64,000 bases of DNA, taken from assembly GCA_963812525.1 (NCBI GenBank), contig CAWEVL010000011.1, positions 434,001 through 498,000 of the forward strand, read 5' to 3'. Position numbers and translations under genes: made by a program. Below the pieces are notes generated by a model. That model was not told where the DNA came from and did no database searches. It saw only the letters and a program-made list of their open reading frames with translations. This stretch comes from Bog-756 sp963812525 (GTDB lineage: Bacteria; Actinomycetota; Acidimicrobiia; Acidimicrobiales; RAAP-2). Below are positions 44,423-52,559 of this stretch, one piece after another (within the stretch, counting starts at the first letter, position 1; every line of letters starts with the position of its first letter).

Positions 44423-45172
44423 ATGGCCCTCTCCCTGAAGCGACGCAGCGAGTCCCGGCCCAAGCCGGACTCGATGACCCTGGTCGAGCACCTCACCGAG
44501 CTCCGGACCCGGGTGCTGATCTGCGCCTTGGCCTTCGCCGTCGCCGCCACGGTGGCCTTCCTGGTGTATCCCTGGATCCTGTCGTTCCTGAAGCACCCGT
44601 ACTGCCAGGTGTCGCCCCGCCGGTGTGGGTTCTACATCACCGGGCCCCTGGACGGGCTGGCCCTCCGGGTCAAGATCGCCGCCTACGGCGGACTGTTCCT
44701 GGCGTCGCCGGTCCTCCTGTGGGAGCTGTGGCGGTTCATCACCCCGGGTCTGAACCCCAAGGAGAAGCGGTACGCCATCCCGTTCATCGTGGCCTCCATC
44801 GCCCTGTTCGCCCTGGGGTGCCTGGTGGCCTACGTGACCTTCCCCCACGCGCTCAACTTCCTCGACCACATCGGCGGCCCGAGCCTCACCGAGATCCTCG
44901 ACCCCACCAAGTACCTCAGTCTGATCGTGTTGATGATGACCATCTTCGGGCTGACCTTCGAGTTCCCCGTGCTGCTGGTCTCCCTGGAGCTGGCCGGAGT
45001 GCTGTCGCCCAAGCAGCTGTCCTCGTGGCGACGGTGGGCCATCGTGCTCATCGTCGTGGTGGCCGGGGTGATCACCCCGAGCTCGGACCCGTTCTCGATG
45101 ATGGCCCTGGCCATCCCGCTCTACGTCTTCTACGAGCTTTCCATCGTGATCGGGAAGATCATCAACCGATGA
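44423..45172 (+). CDS. tatC: Sec-independent translocase TatC
   Basis: 249 residues with six predicted membrane helices. Conserved TatC parts: SMTLVEHLTELRTRVLICAL at the N-terminus, the FYITGPLDGLALRVKIAAYG region, and ITPGLNPKEKRYAIPF. It recognises the twin-arginine signal with TatA/B. The stop shares four bases with the helY start (ATGA). Confidence 0.95.
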   Translation: MALSLKRRSESRPKPDSMTLVEHLTELRTRVLICALAFAVAATVAFLVYPWILSFLKHPYCQVSPRRCGFYITGPLDGLALRVKIAAYGGLFLASPVLLWELWRFITPGLNPKEKRYAIPFIVASIALFALGCLVAYVTFPHALNFLDHIGGPSLTEILDPTKYLSLIVLMMTIFGLTFEFPVLLVSLELAGVLSPKQLSSWRRWAIVLIVVVAGVITPSSDPFSMMALAIPLYVFYELSIVIGKIINR

Positions 45173-47235
45173 CGCCGGCGCGTGCCGGGGACCCCGCCCG
45201 GCACGCCGGTGGGGTGGGGGAGGGGCTCCGGGGGCGCTTCGAGCAGACCGTGGCCTTCCCCCTGGACCGGTTCCAGCACCGGGCCATGGACGCCATCGAC
45301 CGTGGGGAGTCGGTGCTGGTGTCGGCCCCGACCGGTTCGGGCAAGACCCTCATCGCCGACTATGCCGCGGCCCGGGCCCTCGACCTCGGGGGCAAGGCGT
45401 TCTACACGACGCCGATCAAGGCCCTGTCCAATCAGAAGTTCGCCGAGCTCTCGGCCCGGTACGGGGAGGGCCGGGTCGGCCTCCTGACCGGCGACGTCTC
45501 CCATCAGGCCCACGCCCCGATCGTGGTCATGACCACCGAGGTCCTCCGCAACATGCTCTTTGCCCGGTCGTCGGTGCTGGACGGGCTGGAGGTGGTGGTG
45601 CTGGACGAGGTCCACTACCTCCAGGACCCGTACCGCGGCTCGGTCTGGGAGGAGGTGCTGGTCCTCACGCCCCCGGACGTCTCCTTCGTCAGCCTGTCGG
45701 CCACGGTGAGCAACGCGGCCGACTTCGGCGCCTGGCTCACCTCGGTCCGGGGGACCACCCGGGTCATCGTGGAGACCCATCGCCCGGTGACCCTGCACCA
45801 CCACTACGTCCTGGCCGAGCGGGGGCGGGACGACCTCACCGTCCTGCCCTTGTTGCGCGACGGGAAGGCCAACCCCGACGGGGCGGCGCTGGACGACAGG
45901 CGGCGCCGCAACCCCCGGCACCGGTACCGCGTGCCCCGCCGGGGCGAGGTGGTCGAGTACCTGGCCACCTCGGGCATGCTGCCCGCCATCGCCTTCATCT
46001 TTTCGCGGGCCGCCTGTGACGACGCCACCCGCCAGTGCCTCCAGGACGGGATCCGCCTGACCACTCCGGAGGAGCGGGTGCGGATCCGCCAGCTCACCGA
46101 GGCCGCGGTGGAGCGCCTGAGCGACGACGATCTCCGTACCCTCGGCTACGGCCCCTGGTCGGCGGCGCTGGAGGCCGGCGTCGCCCCCCACCACGCCGGC
46201 CTGGTCCCGGCGTTCCGTCAGGCCGTCGAGCAGTGCTTCTCCGAGGGGCTGTTGAAGGTGGTCTTCGCCACCGAGACGTTGGCGCTGGGCATCAACATGC
46301 CGGCCCGGACGGTGGTGGTGGAGCGGTTCGCCAAGTTCCGGGGGTCGGACACCTCGGCGCTCACCTCGGGGGAGTACCAGCAGCTCACCGGACGGGCCGG
46401 TCGGCGGGGGATCGACACGGTCGGCCACGCCATGGTCCTGTGGTCGGCCGGCACCCCCTTCACCCTGGTGGCCCGGACCGCGATCGCCCCGCCTCCGGAC
46501 CTGGTCTCGTCCTTCCACCCGACCTACAACCTGGCCGTCAACCTGGTCCGCCGGTGGTCGAGGGACGAGGCCCACGCGCTGCTGGCGGCGTCCTACGGCC
46601 AGTGGCAGGCCCCACCGGGCTCGGAGTCCCTGGCCGCCCAGCTGGACCGACGCCTGGCCATCCTGGAGGAGCGGGGCTTCATCGACGGCTGGCGGATCAC
46701 CGAGGCCGGTCGCATCCTGGCCGCCATCTACCACGAGTCGGATCTGCTGGTGGCCGAGGCCCTGCGCCAGGGGGTGTTCGACGGCCTCGACGCCTCGGCG
46801 CTGGCCGGCGTGGCGTCGGCCCTCACCTTCGAGGCCCGGCGGACCGGCGACCAGGACGTGGAGCCCCGCCAGCCGGTCGTGGTGGAGCGGCTGGCCCGAC
46901 TGGACGCCCTGACCGGCGGCCTACGGGCCGACGAGCGGCGGGTGGGCCTGCGCAGGACCCGGCGGCCGGACCACGGCCTGGCCCGGGCCGTGGTGGCCTG
47001 GGCCAAGGGGGCATCGCTCGACTCGGTGCTCCGAGAGACCGAGGTGGCCCCGGGGGACTTCGTACGCAACGCCCGCCAGCTCATCGACCTGGTGCGGCAG
47101 CTGTCCCAGGTGGCCTCGGACCCCCGGACCCGGGAGGCCGCCGAGGCGGCCGTGGTCGCCCTCCGCCGCGGCGTGGTGGGGGCGGACGACCCGGCCGGGC
47201 TGGGGTCCGCGCCTCAGTGGTCCCCTGCGTCGTAG
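45169..47235 (+). CDS. helY: Ski2-like DEAD/DEAH-box RNA helicase (HelY)
   Basis: 688 residues. Walker A SAPTGSGKT (52-60), motif II DEVHYLQDPYRGSVWEEVL (146 onward), motif III SLSATVSNAADFG, and the C-terminal helicase lobe with VFATETLALGINMPARTVVV and QQLTGRAGRRGIDTVGHAMV. The C-terminal quarter (LARAVVAWAKGASLDSVLRE, then NARQLIDLVRQLSQVA) is the DSHCT domain of Mtr4/Ski2 relatives. It likely unwinds RNA for processing. tatA-tatC-helY is the conserved actinobacterial order. The longer open frame through tatC is ignored. Confidence 0.92.
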   Translation: MTPARAGDPARHAGGVGEGLRGRFEQTVAFPLDRFQHRAMDAIDRGESVLVSAPTGSGKTLIADYAAARALDLGGKAFYTTPIKALSNQKFAELSARYGEGRVGLLTGDVSHQAHAPIVVMTTEVLRNMLFARSSVLDGLEVVVLDEVHYLQDPYRGSVWEEVLVLTPPDVSFVSLSATVSNAADFGAWLTSVRGTTRVIVETHRPVTLHHHYVLAERGRDDLTVLPLLRDGKANPDGAALDDRRRRNPRHRYRVPRRGEVVEYLATSGMLPAIAFIFSRAACDDATRQCLQDGIRLTTPEERVRIRQLTEAAVERLSDDDLRTLGYGPWSAALEAGVAPHHAGLVPAFRQAVEQCFSEGLLKVVFATETLALGINMPARTVVVERFAKFRGSDTSALTSGEYQQLTGRAGRRGIDTVGHAMVLWSAGTPFTLVARTAIAPPPDLVSSFHPTYNLAVNLVRRWSRDEAHALLAASYGQWQAPPGSESLAAQLDRRLAILEERGFIDGWRITEAGRILAAIYHESDLLVAEALRQGVFDGLDASALAGVASALTFEARRTGDQDVEPRQPVVVERLARLDALTGGLRADERRVGLRRTRRPDHGLARAVVAWAKGASLDSVLRETEVAPGDFVRNARQLIDLVRQLSQVASDPRTREAAEAAVVALRRGVVGADDPAGLGSAPQWSPAS

Positions 47236-47247
47236 TGTGATCCGGGC

Positions 47248-48906
47248 ATGTTCCCCTATGCCGTAGAGACGTACACCGCCGACGAGGAAGACATCCTTCG
47301 CCGCTACGTCACCAACCTCGATCAGCCGGTATTTGCCCTGGTCAACCTCCCGGAGGTGGTCAAAGGGGCCCTCTTCGCCCGGTACTCCCGCTCGTCCAAG
47401 AGCCTGCGTCGCCTGTTCCTCGACGAGTTCGTCGGCGAACTGGATATCTCCGGTGATGCCACCGTGGACGCCACGGTGGGTCTTCGGCGGGCGGAGGAGC
47501 TCTACGAGAAGGTCTTCTTCGAGTACGGCGACGACTCGGTGGCCCAGCTGGGCGGGGTCCACCTGGCCTGCGAGCAGGCCTCCAACGTCCTGACCAAGGT
47601 GCTGGAGTGGGGCCGCCTGATGGCCTACCTCGAGCAGTCCACCCGCTACATCGCCTACGACAACCGGCTGACCACCGGCCACTACCGGTACTACCGCGAC
47701 CCCGGCCTCCTCGACTCGCCCCTCGGGGCCCGCTACGTGGGGGACATGGACCGGATGTTCGACACCTACGGCGAGCTGCTGGTGGAGGCCCAGGCATGGT
47801 TGGCCGTGCGCCACCCGCGCCAGGACGGCGACTCCGACTTCGTCCATCGCCAGGCGGTCAAGGCCAAGGCCCTCGATGCGCTGCGAGGCCTCCTGCCGGC
47901 GGCCTCGCTGTCCAACGTGGGCATCTACGGGACCGGCCAGTCCTACGAGATGCTGCTCATGCGCATGCGCTCGCACCCGCTGCCCGAGGCCCGGCGGTAT
48001 GCCGAGCTGATGCTCGAGGAGCTTCGCAAGGTCATCCCGTCCTTCCTGACCCGAGTGGACCGGCCCGACCGGGGCGGTTCGTGGTCCGCCTATCTCGAGC
48101 GCACCCGGCAGGAGACGGCGGAGTTGGTCGAGGGGCTCTTCCCCGACCTGGTGACACCGGCCGAGCACCCGACCGGAGGGCCCTCGGGGACGCCCTCGGT
48201 CGCCCTGGTCGACTTCGACCCCGACGGCGAGGACAAGGTGCTGGCGGCCATCTGCGCCCCGCTCACCGGACGGTCGGAGGAGGAGGTGGTCGGGCGGGTC
48301 GCCCTGCTCGGCGCGGAAGAGAAGCGGACCCTGCTGCGGGCCTACGTCGGGGAGCGATCCAACCGCCGGCACCGGCCCGGTCGGGCCTTCGAACGTACCG
48401 GGTACCGCTTCGACGTGGTCACCGACTACGGCGCCTTCCGCGACCTGCAGCGCCACCGGATGCTCACCGTCGAGTGGCAGCCGCTCGGGACCACGCTGGG
48501 CTACGACGTCCCCGAGGTGGTGGTGGAGGCCGGACTGACCGAGCGATTCGTGGCCTCGATCGAACGATCCCGCGTGCTGGCCGAGACGATGGCCCCCACC
48601 TTCCCCGAGGAGTCGGCCTACGCCGTGGCGCTGGCCTACCGGATCCGGTACTCCATGCAGATGAACGCCCGGGAGGCCATGCACCTGCTCGAGCTGCGCT
48701 CGGGACCCCAGGGACACGCCAGCTACCGCTGGGTGGCCCAGGAGATGCACCGGCTCATCGCCGGGCAGGCCGGCCACCGGCTGCTGGCCGAGGCCATGTC
48801 GTTCGTCGACTTCGGCGGCGAGGACCTCGAACGGCTCGAATCCGAGCGGCGGGCGGAGGGAAAACGGAACTCGATGTCGGCAGCAGGAAATCCCGTAATC
48901 CGCTGA
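47248..48906 (+). CDS. Double-domain ThyX-like protein
   Basis: 552 residues made of two ThyX (flavin-dependent thymidylate synthase) folds. N half: ASNVLTKVLEWGRLMAYLEQ then STRYIAYD, and LSNVGIYGTGQSYEMLLMRM. C half: YGAFRDLQRHRMLTVEWQPL and MNAREAMHLLELRSGPQGHA. ThyX's signature RHRxxSxNExSxRY is split: the C half keeps RHR, the N half keeps ExSxRY. Each half lacks the other part. It may be a one-chain pseudo-dimer or have another flavin-linked role; thymidylate synthase activity is not certain. TAGTGT ends eight bases before the ATG, suggesting a leaderless start. Confidence 0.85.
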   Translation: MFPYAVETYTADEEDILRRYVTNLDQPVFALVNLPEVVKGALFARYSRSSKSLRRLFLDEFVGELDISGDATVDATVGLRRAEELYEKVFFEYGDDSVAQLGGVHLACEQASNVLTKVLEWGRLMAYLEQSTRYIAYDNRLTTGHYRYYRDPGLLDSPLGARYVGDMDRMFDTYGELLVEAQAWLAVRHPRQDGDSDFVHRQAVKAKALDALRGLLPAASLSNVGIYGTGQSYEMLLMRMRSHPLPEARRYAELMLEELRKVIPSFLTRVDRPDRGGSWSAYLERTRQETAELVEGLFPDLVTPAEHPTGGPSGTPSVALVDFDPDGEDKVLAAICAPLTGRSEEEVVGRVALLGAEEKRTLLRAYVGERSNRRHRPGRAFERTGYRFDVVTDYGAFRDLQRHRMLTVEWQPLGTTLGYDVPEVVVEAGLTERFVASIERSRVLAETMAPTFPEESAYAVALAYRIRYSMQMNAREAMHLLELRSGPQGHASYRWVAQEMHRLIAGQAGHRLLAEAMSFVDFGGEDLERLESERRAEGKRNSMSAAGNPVIR

Positions 48907-48933
48907 CCTGGGAACTTGTACAAACTCCCAGGT
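48906..48933. terminator. Nested palindrome right after the ThyX-like gene
   Basis: ACCTGGGA (48906-48913) pairs with TCCCAGGT (48926-48933), and the loop itself contains the palindrome TTGTACAA. It overlaps the stop codon. It may end the tat-helY-thyX transcription or be a binding site; no T-run is present. Confidence 0.5.
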
Positions 48934-48952
48934 GAGAAGCAGTGAACACCAT

Positions 48953-48983
48953 TTGACGACCGGCGGTGCCGGTGGCCTATCGT
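48953..48983 (+). promoter_or_regulatory. Promoter upstream of the structured intergenic region
   Basis: -35 TTGACG (48953-48958) and -10 TATCGT (48978-48983), spacer 19. The -35 is as good as that of the SRPBCC operon. Transcription would start near 48990, more than 400 bases before the next gene. Confidence 0.5.
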
Positions 48984-48989
48984 TCGCCC

Positions 48990-49240
48990 AGTCCCAGTCG
49001 CCCTGAAAGGCGCACCTGACGGTTCTGATCGTGGGGTGCTACTGGAGGGGGGGATGCTGTGAGAGGCGGAGGGAGGCCCAGGGGATCGAGTAGAAAACAG
49101 TTCCCCGAGACCGGCGACACCAGTCGAAGGTAGCGGGGGAGTGGTGCCAAAGACCCCTGGGTCCGACCGCCTGTAGTCCTGCAGGGCGGATGGTTGGATC
49201 CTCTTGAGAACAGCGCAGGCCTGCCGTCTGCCCCGGAGTG
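48990..49240 (+). ncRNA. Candidate structured RNA, family unknown
   Basis: The gap holds no convincing protein gene but has nested, long-range pairing: AGGCGG (49064-49069) with CCGCCT (49167-49172); GGCCCAGGGG (49075-49084) with CCCCTGGGTC (49154-49163); CCCCG (49103-49107) with CGGGG (49134-49138); a CGAC-acca-GTCG hairpin (49115-49126); and GGGCGGATGG (49184-49193) with CCGTCTGCCC (49224-49233). A promoter stands at the 5' side. It does not show the landmarks of RNase P RNA, tmRNA or SRP RNA. It could be a free RNA or the leader of the downstream gene. Confidence 0.5.
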
Positions 49241-49410
49241 CCGTCGGTCGGGAATACCACGGCCCCGGGCGTGGTTCGGAGAGTCCAGGAGTATGATCCC
49301 GGGCCCCCGGTGATCGGGAGGCGCCGACCGACCCGTGCGGTGGCCGTATGCGAACGAACGGGGGTCGGAACCGTCTATGCTCCCGGCCAACTCACCACGG
49401 AAAGACCGAG

Positions 49411-49887
49411 ATGCCACCAGAACTCGACGAAGTCGATGGACCCGATGAACTGATCGAGGGAGACCTCGATGAGTTGGCCGACGACGACGACCTGATTGCC
49501 GAAGACGGGCTGGCCATCGCCGACGACGACGAAGACGTGGAAATCGCGGTCGTGGAGGACGAGGACGAGGTGGCCGTCGTACCCGAGGCGGCGGTCAAGA
49601 CGGCCAAGACGGGCGCCGCCGGCGAGGAGTCGGAAGACGACGAAGAGGAGGAGCCCGACGACGAGGACGTCGAGGCCAGCCTGGACACCATTCTGAAAGA
49701 GCGGCTGGTCGTCGAGGAGCCCGAGGACGATGAGGACACCCCGGAGCCCGAGGACCGGACGGCGGACGGCGTCGAGCGGGTGCTGCCCAAGCAGCCCGGC
49801 GAGTTCGTCTGTCGGTCGTGTTTTCTGGTCAAGCATCCCAATCAGCTGGCGGACCGGAAGAAGATGCTCTGCCGCGACTGCGTGTGA
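49411..49887 (+). CDS. DUF4193-like acidic protein with C-terminal zinc ribbon
   Basis: 158 residues. The first 125 are extremely acidic (runs such as ADDDDLIAEDGLAIADDDED) and probably disordered. The last 30 form a zinc ribbon with two CxxC pairs (FVCRSCFLVKHPNQLADR, MLCRDC), resembling the DUF4193 C-terminus that is widespread in actinobacteria. Function unknown; the acid tail plus ribbon hints at a role with nucleic acid or RNA polymerase, which is inference. The ATG at 49411 is used rather than the longer frame because the upstream residues are unlike the rest. Confidence 0.8.
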   Translation: MPPELDEVDGPDELIEGDLDELADDDDLIAEDGLAIADDDEDVEIAVVEDEDEVAVVPEAAVKTAKTGAAGEESEDDEEEEPDDEDVEASLDTILKERLVVEEPEDDEDTPEPEDRTADGVERVLPKQPGEFVCRSCFLVKHPNQLADRKKMLCRDCV

Positions 49888-49899
49888 CGAGGACCGACC

Positions 49900-50493
49900 A
49901 TGGCTGAATCCGGCGACGACCAACCCGAGGAGAGCGGCCTGAACGAGAAGCTCCTCGATGCCTTCGTCTTCGTCCCCGCGGGACTCGCCCTGTCCGTGGT
50001 CGAGGAGTTGCCGCACCTGGCCGCCCGGGGCAGGGAGCGCCTCGGGGTGCGCGTGTCGTCAGCCCGTGCGGTCGGCCAGTTCGTGGTGAGGGCCGGCCAC
50101 CACCAGCTCGTCCGTCGGTCGGCCGGGTGGCTCCACCGACCCGGCTCCGCTCCCCCCGGTACGGGTGGGACGAGCCCGCCGGTGCAGGCTCGTCCCGGGG
50201 CGCCCCGCTCCGGTGGGGTCGGCTCGACCATCGGCACCGCGGCGACCGGCGGCATCATCCAACCGCCCGGCGGCGGTGGCCCTCCCGGGACCGCGGCCGT
50301 CAACGGTCACGTCCCCCCGGTCACCACCCTGTCCATCCCCGGGTTCGACACCCTCTCGGCGTCCCAGGTGGTCCAGAGGCTCGACGGGCTCAACCGGTCG
50401 GAGCTGGTCTCGGTCCGGGCCTATGAGGCCTCCACCCGTCGGCGACGGACCATCCTGAACCGGGTGGACCAGCTACTCGACGAGCGGTCCTGA
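49900..50493 (+). CDS. Conserved unknown protein with Gly/Pro-rich linker
   Basis: 197 residues. The N-terminal 70 are helical (LLDAFVFVPAGLALSVVEEL), then about 60 residues of Gly/Pro/Thr linker, then a helical hairpin IPGFDTLSASQVVQRLDGLN followed by SVRAYEASTRRRRTILNRVD. I have seen LSASQVVxRLxGL endings in other actinobacterial proteins of unknown role. It starts 12 bases after the DUF4193-like gene, so the two are co-expressed. No catalytic motif is visible. Confidence 0.7.
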   Translation: MAESGDDQPEESGLNEKLLDAFVFVPAGLALSVVEELPHLAARGRERLGVRVSSARAVGQFVVRAGHHQLVRRSAGWLHRPGSAPPGTGGTSPPVQARPGAPRSGGVGSTIGTAATGGIIQPPGGGGPPGTAAVNGHVPPVTTLSIPGFDTLSASQVVQRLDGLNRSELVSVRAYEASTRRRRTILNRVDQLLDERS

Positions 50494-50537
50494 CCCCGGG
50501 ACCGGGTCGGGGACGGGACGAAGGACCGGGAGGCCAG

Positions 50538-51020
50538 GTGGAGTCGGTGCGGGCCGCGTCGGACCACGATCGGGCCCGGGTCCTCGAGCTGGCCGAGGCG
50601 CTGGTGACGGCGGTGGGGGCCCAGCGGGGTGGCGCACTCTTGGTGGAGCCGGCGCGGCACGAGCCGGACGGAGCCGACCGGGCCGACCGACTGGGGGCGC
50701 TGCTGCACCGATCCGACGCCCTGGTACTGGTGGGGGCGCTGGACGACGTGGTGGTGGCCTTCGCAGTCAGCACCGTCGAGGAGGACGGACGCGGCGTCCG
50801 CCGAGGTCGGCTCGCCGCCTGTTACGTCGAGGAGGGGGCCCGCGGGGTCGGGGTAGGGCGACTGCTCCTGGACCGGTCGCTGGCCTGGATGGCCGAGCGG
50901 GGGTGTGCGGGAGTGGACGGCACCGCCCTCCCCGGTGACCGGGGGGCCAAGAGCTTCTACGAGTCGGCCGGGTTCAAGGCCCGGCTGCTCACCATGCACC
51001 GCCCGCTAGACGGGCGGTGA
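50538..51020 (+). CDS. GNAT-family N-acetyltransferase
   Basis: 160 residues. The acetyl-CoA site is the motif A region CYVEEGARGVGVGRLLLDRS (R-x2-G-x-G form), followed by motif B AKSFYESAGFKARLLTMHRP. The N-terminal third fits the substrate lid. Single domain, cytoplasmic. Substrate cannot be predicted. It begins at a GTG and is convergent with the next gene, with a 25-base gap. Confidence 0.85.
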   Translation: MESVRAASDHDRARVLELAEALVTAVGAQRGGALLVEPARHEPDGADRADRLGALLHRSDALVLVGALDDVVVAFAVSTVEEDGRGVRRGRLAACYVEEGARGVGVGRLLLDRSLAWMAERGCAGVDGTALPGDRGAKSFYESAGFKARLLTMHRPLDGR

Positions 51021-51045
51021 TGGCCGGGGAGCGCGCTCCGTCCGG

Positions 51046-52359
51046 TCAGGAGACCCGGCGACCCGGCGACGACCGGGCCGGGACCGGCCGACGGGGCCCG
51101 GGGGGCGGAGGGATGGGAATGCCCATGAGCCGGGCCAGCTCGGGCACGTAGCCCGAGGCCTTGCGGGCCGCGGCCAGGACGGTGTCATCGGCACCGGCGG
51201 GCAGGCCGGCCGGCTTCACCGTGCGGCGCACCGGGGAGTCCACCACCACCGCCAGCAGCGCCAGCCACTCCCCGGGTGGGGTGTCGGCCGACATGGCCTG
51301 TCCGGCAGCCTCGGCCAACCGCACCGCCAGGTCCGAGGAGAGTCGGGCGGCCGGTTCGGGGGGCCGGATGGAGGCGCGCACCGCGTCCACGGTCTTGCCC
51401 TCGTCGAGGGCCGAGGTGATGCGCTCGACCCACCGCTGGCGCAGGGCGGTGACCCGTTGGTCCAAGGCGGTCCGGAGGGCGGCGGCCATCTCGGTGCCCT
51501 CGTCGTCCAGGGTGACGGTCGAGGATGAGGCCACGATGGACCGCAGCTCGCGGAGGGGCACGTCCTTGCCGGCGGCCCGGGCCGAAGCGGCCCGATCCTT
51601 CCACGAGGCCAGATTGACCAGTGGGAGCAGCTGCTCGGCCAAGGCCAGGAGCGGGCCCGGAGTGACCTCGGGGCGGTGCTCGGCCCGGGCCCGGCTGTTC
51701 TGCTCGTCGATGGCGTGGCGCACGGCGGGAATGCCGCCCTTCAGGAGCTGCTCGGCCACCGGGAGCTGTTCTGGAGGGAGCGTGGCCAGGGCGGCGTTGC
51801 GGTAGGTGCTCGACGGGGTCAGCCGGCGCGGGTTGTCCCGACCACCCGACTCCCGTCCACCGGGCCGGGCCGGGCCGGGCCGCTTGCGTCCGCCGGCCTC
51901 CGACGGCGCGCCGGATCCGTCGCCACCCCGGGTCCGGGTGTCGCCGCGCGGTCCTCGCTCGCCGCCTTCGCCGCCTCCGCCGCTGCCGCCGGACCGGGGC
52001 CGGCGGTCGGCCGGCCGACGGGCCCCGTCGCGGGGTCCGTCCCCACGGTCGTCCCGTCGACGCTTGGACTTGGAAGCCAGCACCACGTTGACGTCGGGCC
52101 CGCGCTGGGGCGTCCCGAGGACCTCGATCCGGTCCTCCCGGCGGACGTCACCCTTGCCCTTCGGGGGCAGGAGGGCGGTGACGGTGGTGCCGTCCAGCGT
52201 CGTCTCGACCTCGGCCCGGAGCACGGTGCCCACCCCGGACCCTTCGGGCACGAGGGAGGCCTCGACCGTTCCCCGGGGCTGCTTGGCTCCGGCGGCACGC
52301 CACGTCCAGGCGGAGTCCCCGGTCTGACTGGTCAGTTCGACTTCGATGCGATGGGCCAT
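51046..52359 (-). CDS. Large unknown protein with basic disordered linker
   Basis: 437 residues from the ATG at 52359; the open frame runs 14 codons further. Three parts: an N-terminal beta-rich domain (MAHRIEVELTSQTGDSAWTW, VEASLVPEGSGVGTVLRAEV), a 70-residue Arg/Gly/Asp-rich linker, and a C-terminal helical domain of about 200 residues (LLALAEQLLPLVNLASWKDR, ALDQRVTALRQRWVERITSA). The RG-rich linker resembles those of RNA-binding proteins, but no RNA-binding fold is seen. Intact, with normal codon use. No family recognised. Confidence 0.65.
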   Translation of the reverse strand: MAHRIEVELTSQTGDSAWTWRAAGAKQPRGTVEASLVPEGSGVGTVLRAEVETTLDGTTVTALLPPKGKGDVRREDRIEVLGTPQRGPDVNVVLASKSKRRRDDRGDGPRDGARRPADRRPRSGGSGGGGEGGERGPRGDTRTRGGDGSGAPSEAGGRKRPGPARPGGRESGGRDNPRRLTPSSTYRNAALATLPPEQLPVAEQLLKGGIPAVRHAIDEQNSRARAEHRPEVTPGPLLALAEQLLPLVNLASWKDRAASARAAGKDVPLRELRSIVASSSTVTLDDEGTEMAAALRTALDQRVTALRQRWVERITSALDEGKTVDAVRASIRPPEPAARLSSDLAVRLAEAAGQAMSADTPPGEWLALLAVVVDSPVRRTVKPAGLPAGADDTVLAAARKASGYVPELARLMGIPIPPPPGPRRPVPARSSPGRRVS

Positions 52360-52559
52360 ACCGGGCGACAGGCTACTGCCGAAGACGCCCCGGTTCCGCA
52401 CCTTGTGCCGGATCGGCCGCTAAGAAGGAGGTAAGAACCCTCTGAAATGCATGTTTAGCGGCTGGTGACCACCCTACGATGGCGCGGGTGGATGGGGGCC
52501 GTCACCGGCCCACGACCCGGACGACTCGGGTGGTCGTCGGCGGCTCGAGGAGGCAGTGG

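Noticed and set aside
49020..49240. Cobalamin riboswitch, because of a GAGACCGGCGAC stretch
   Set aside because: The B12-box surroundings and core pairing are absent, and no cobalamin gene follows.
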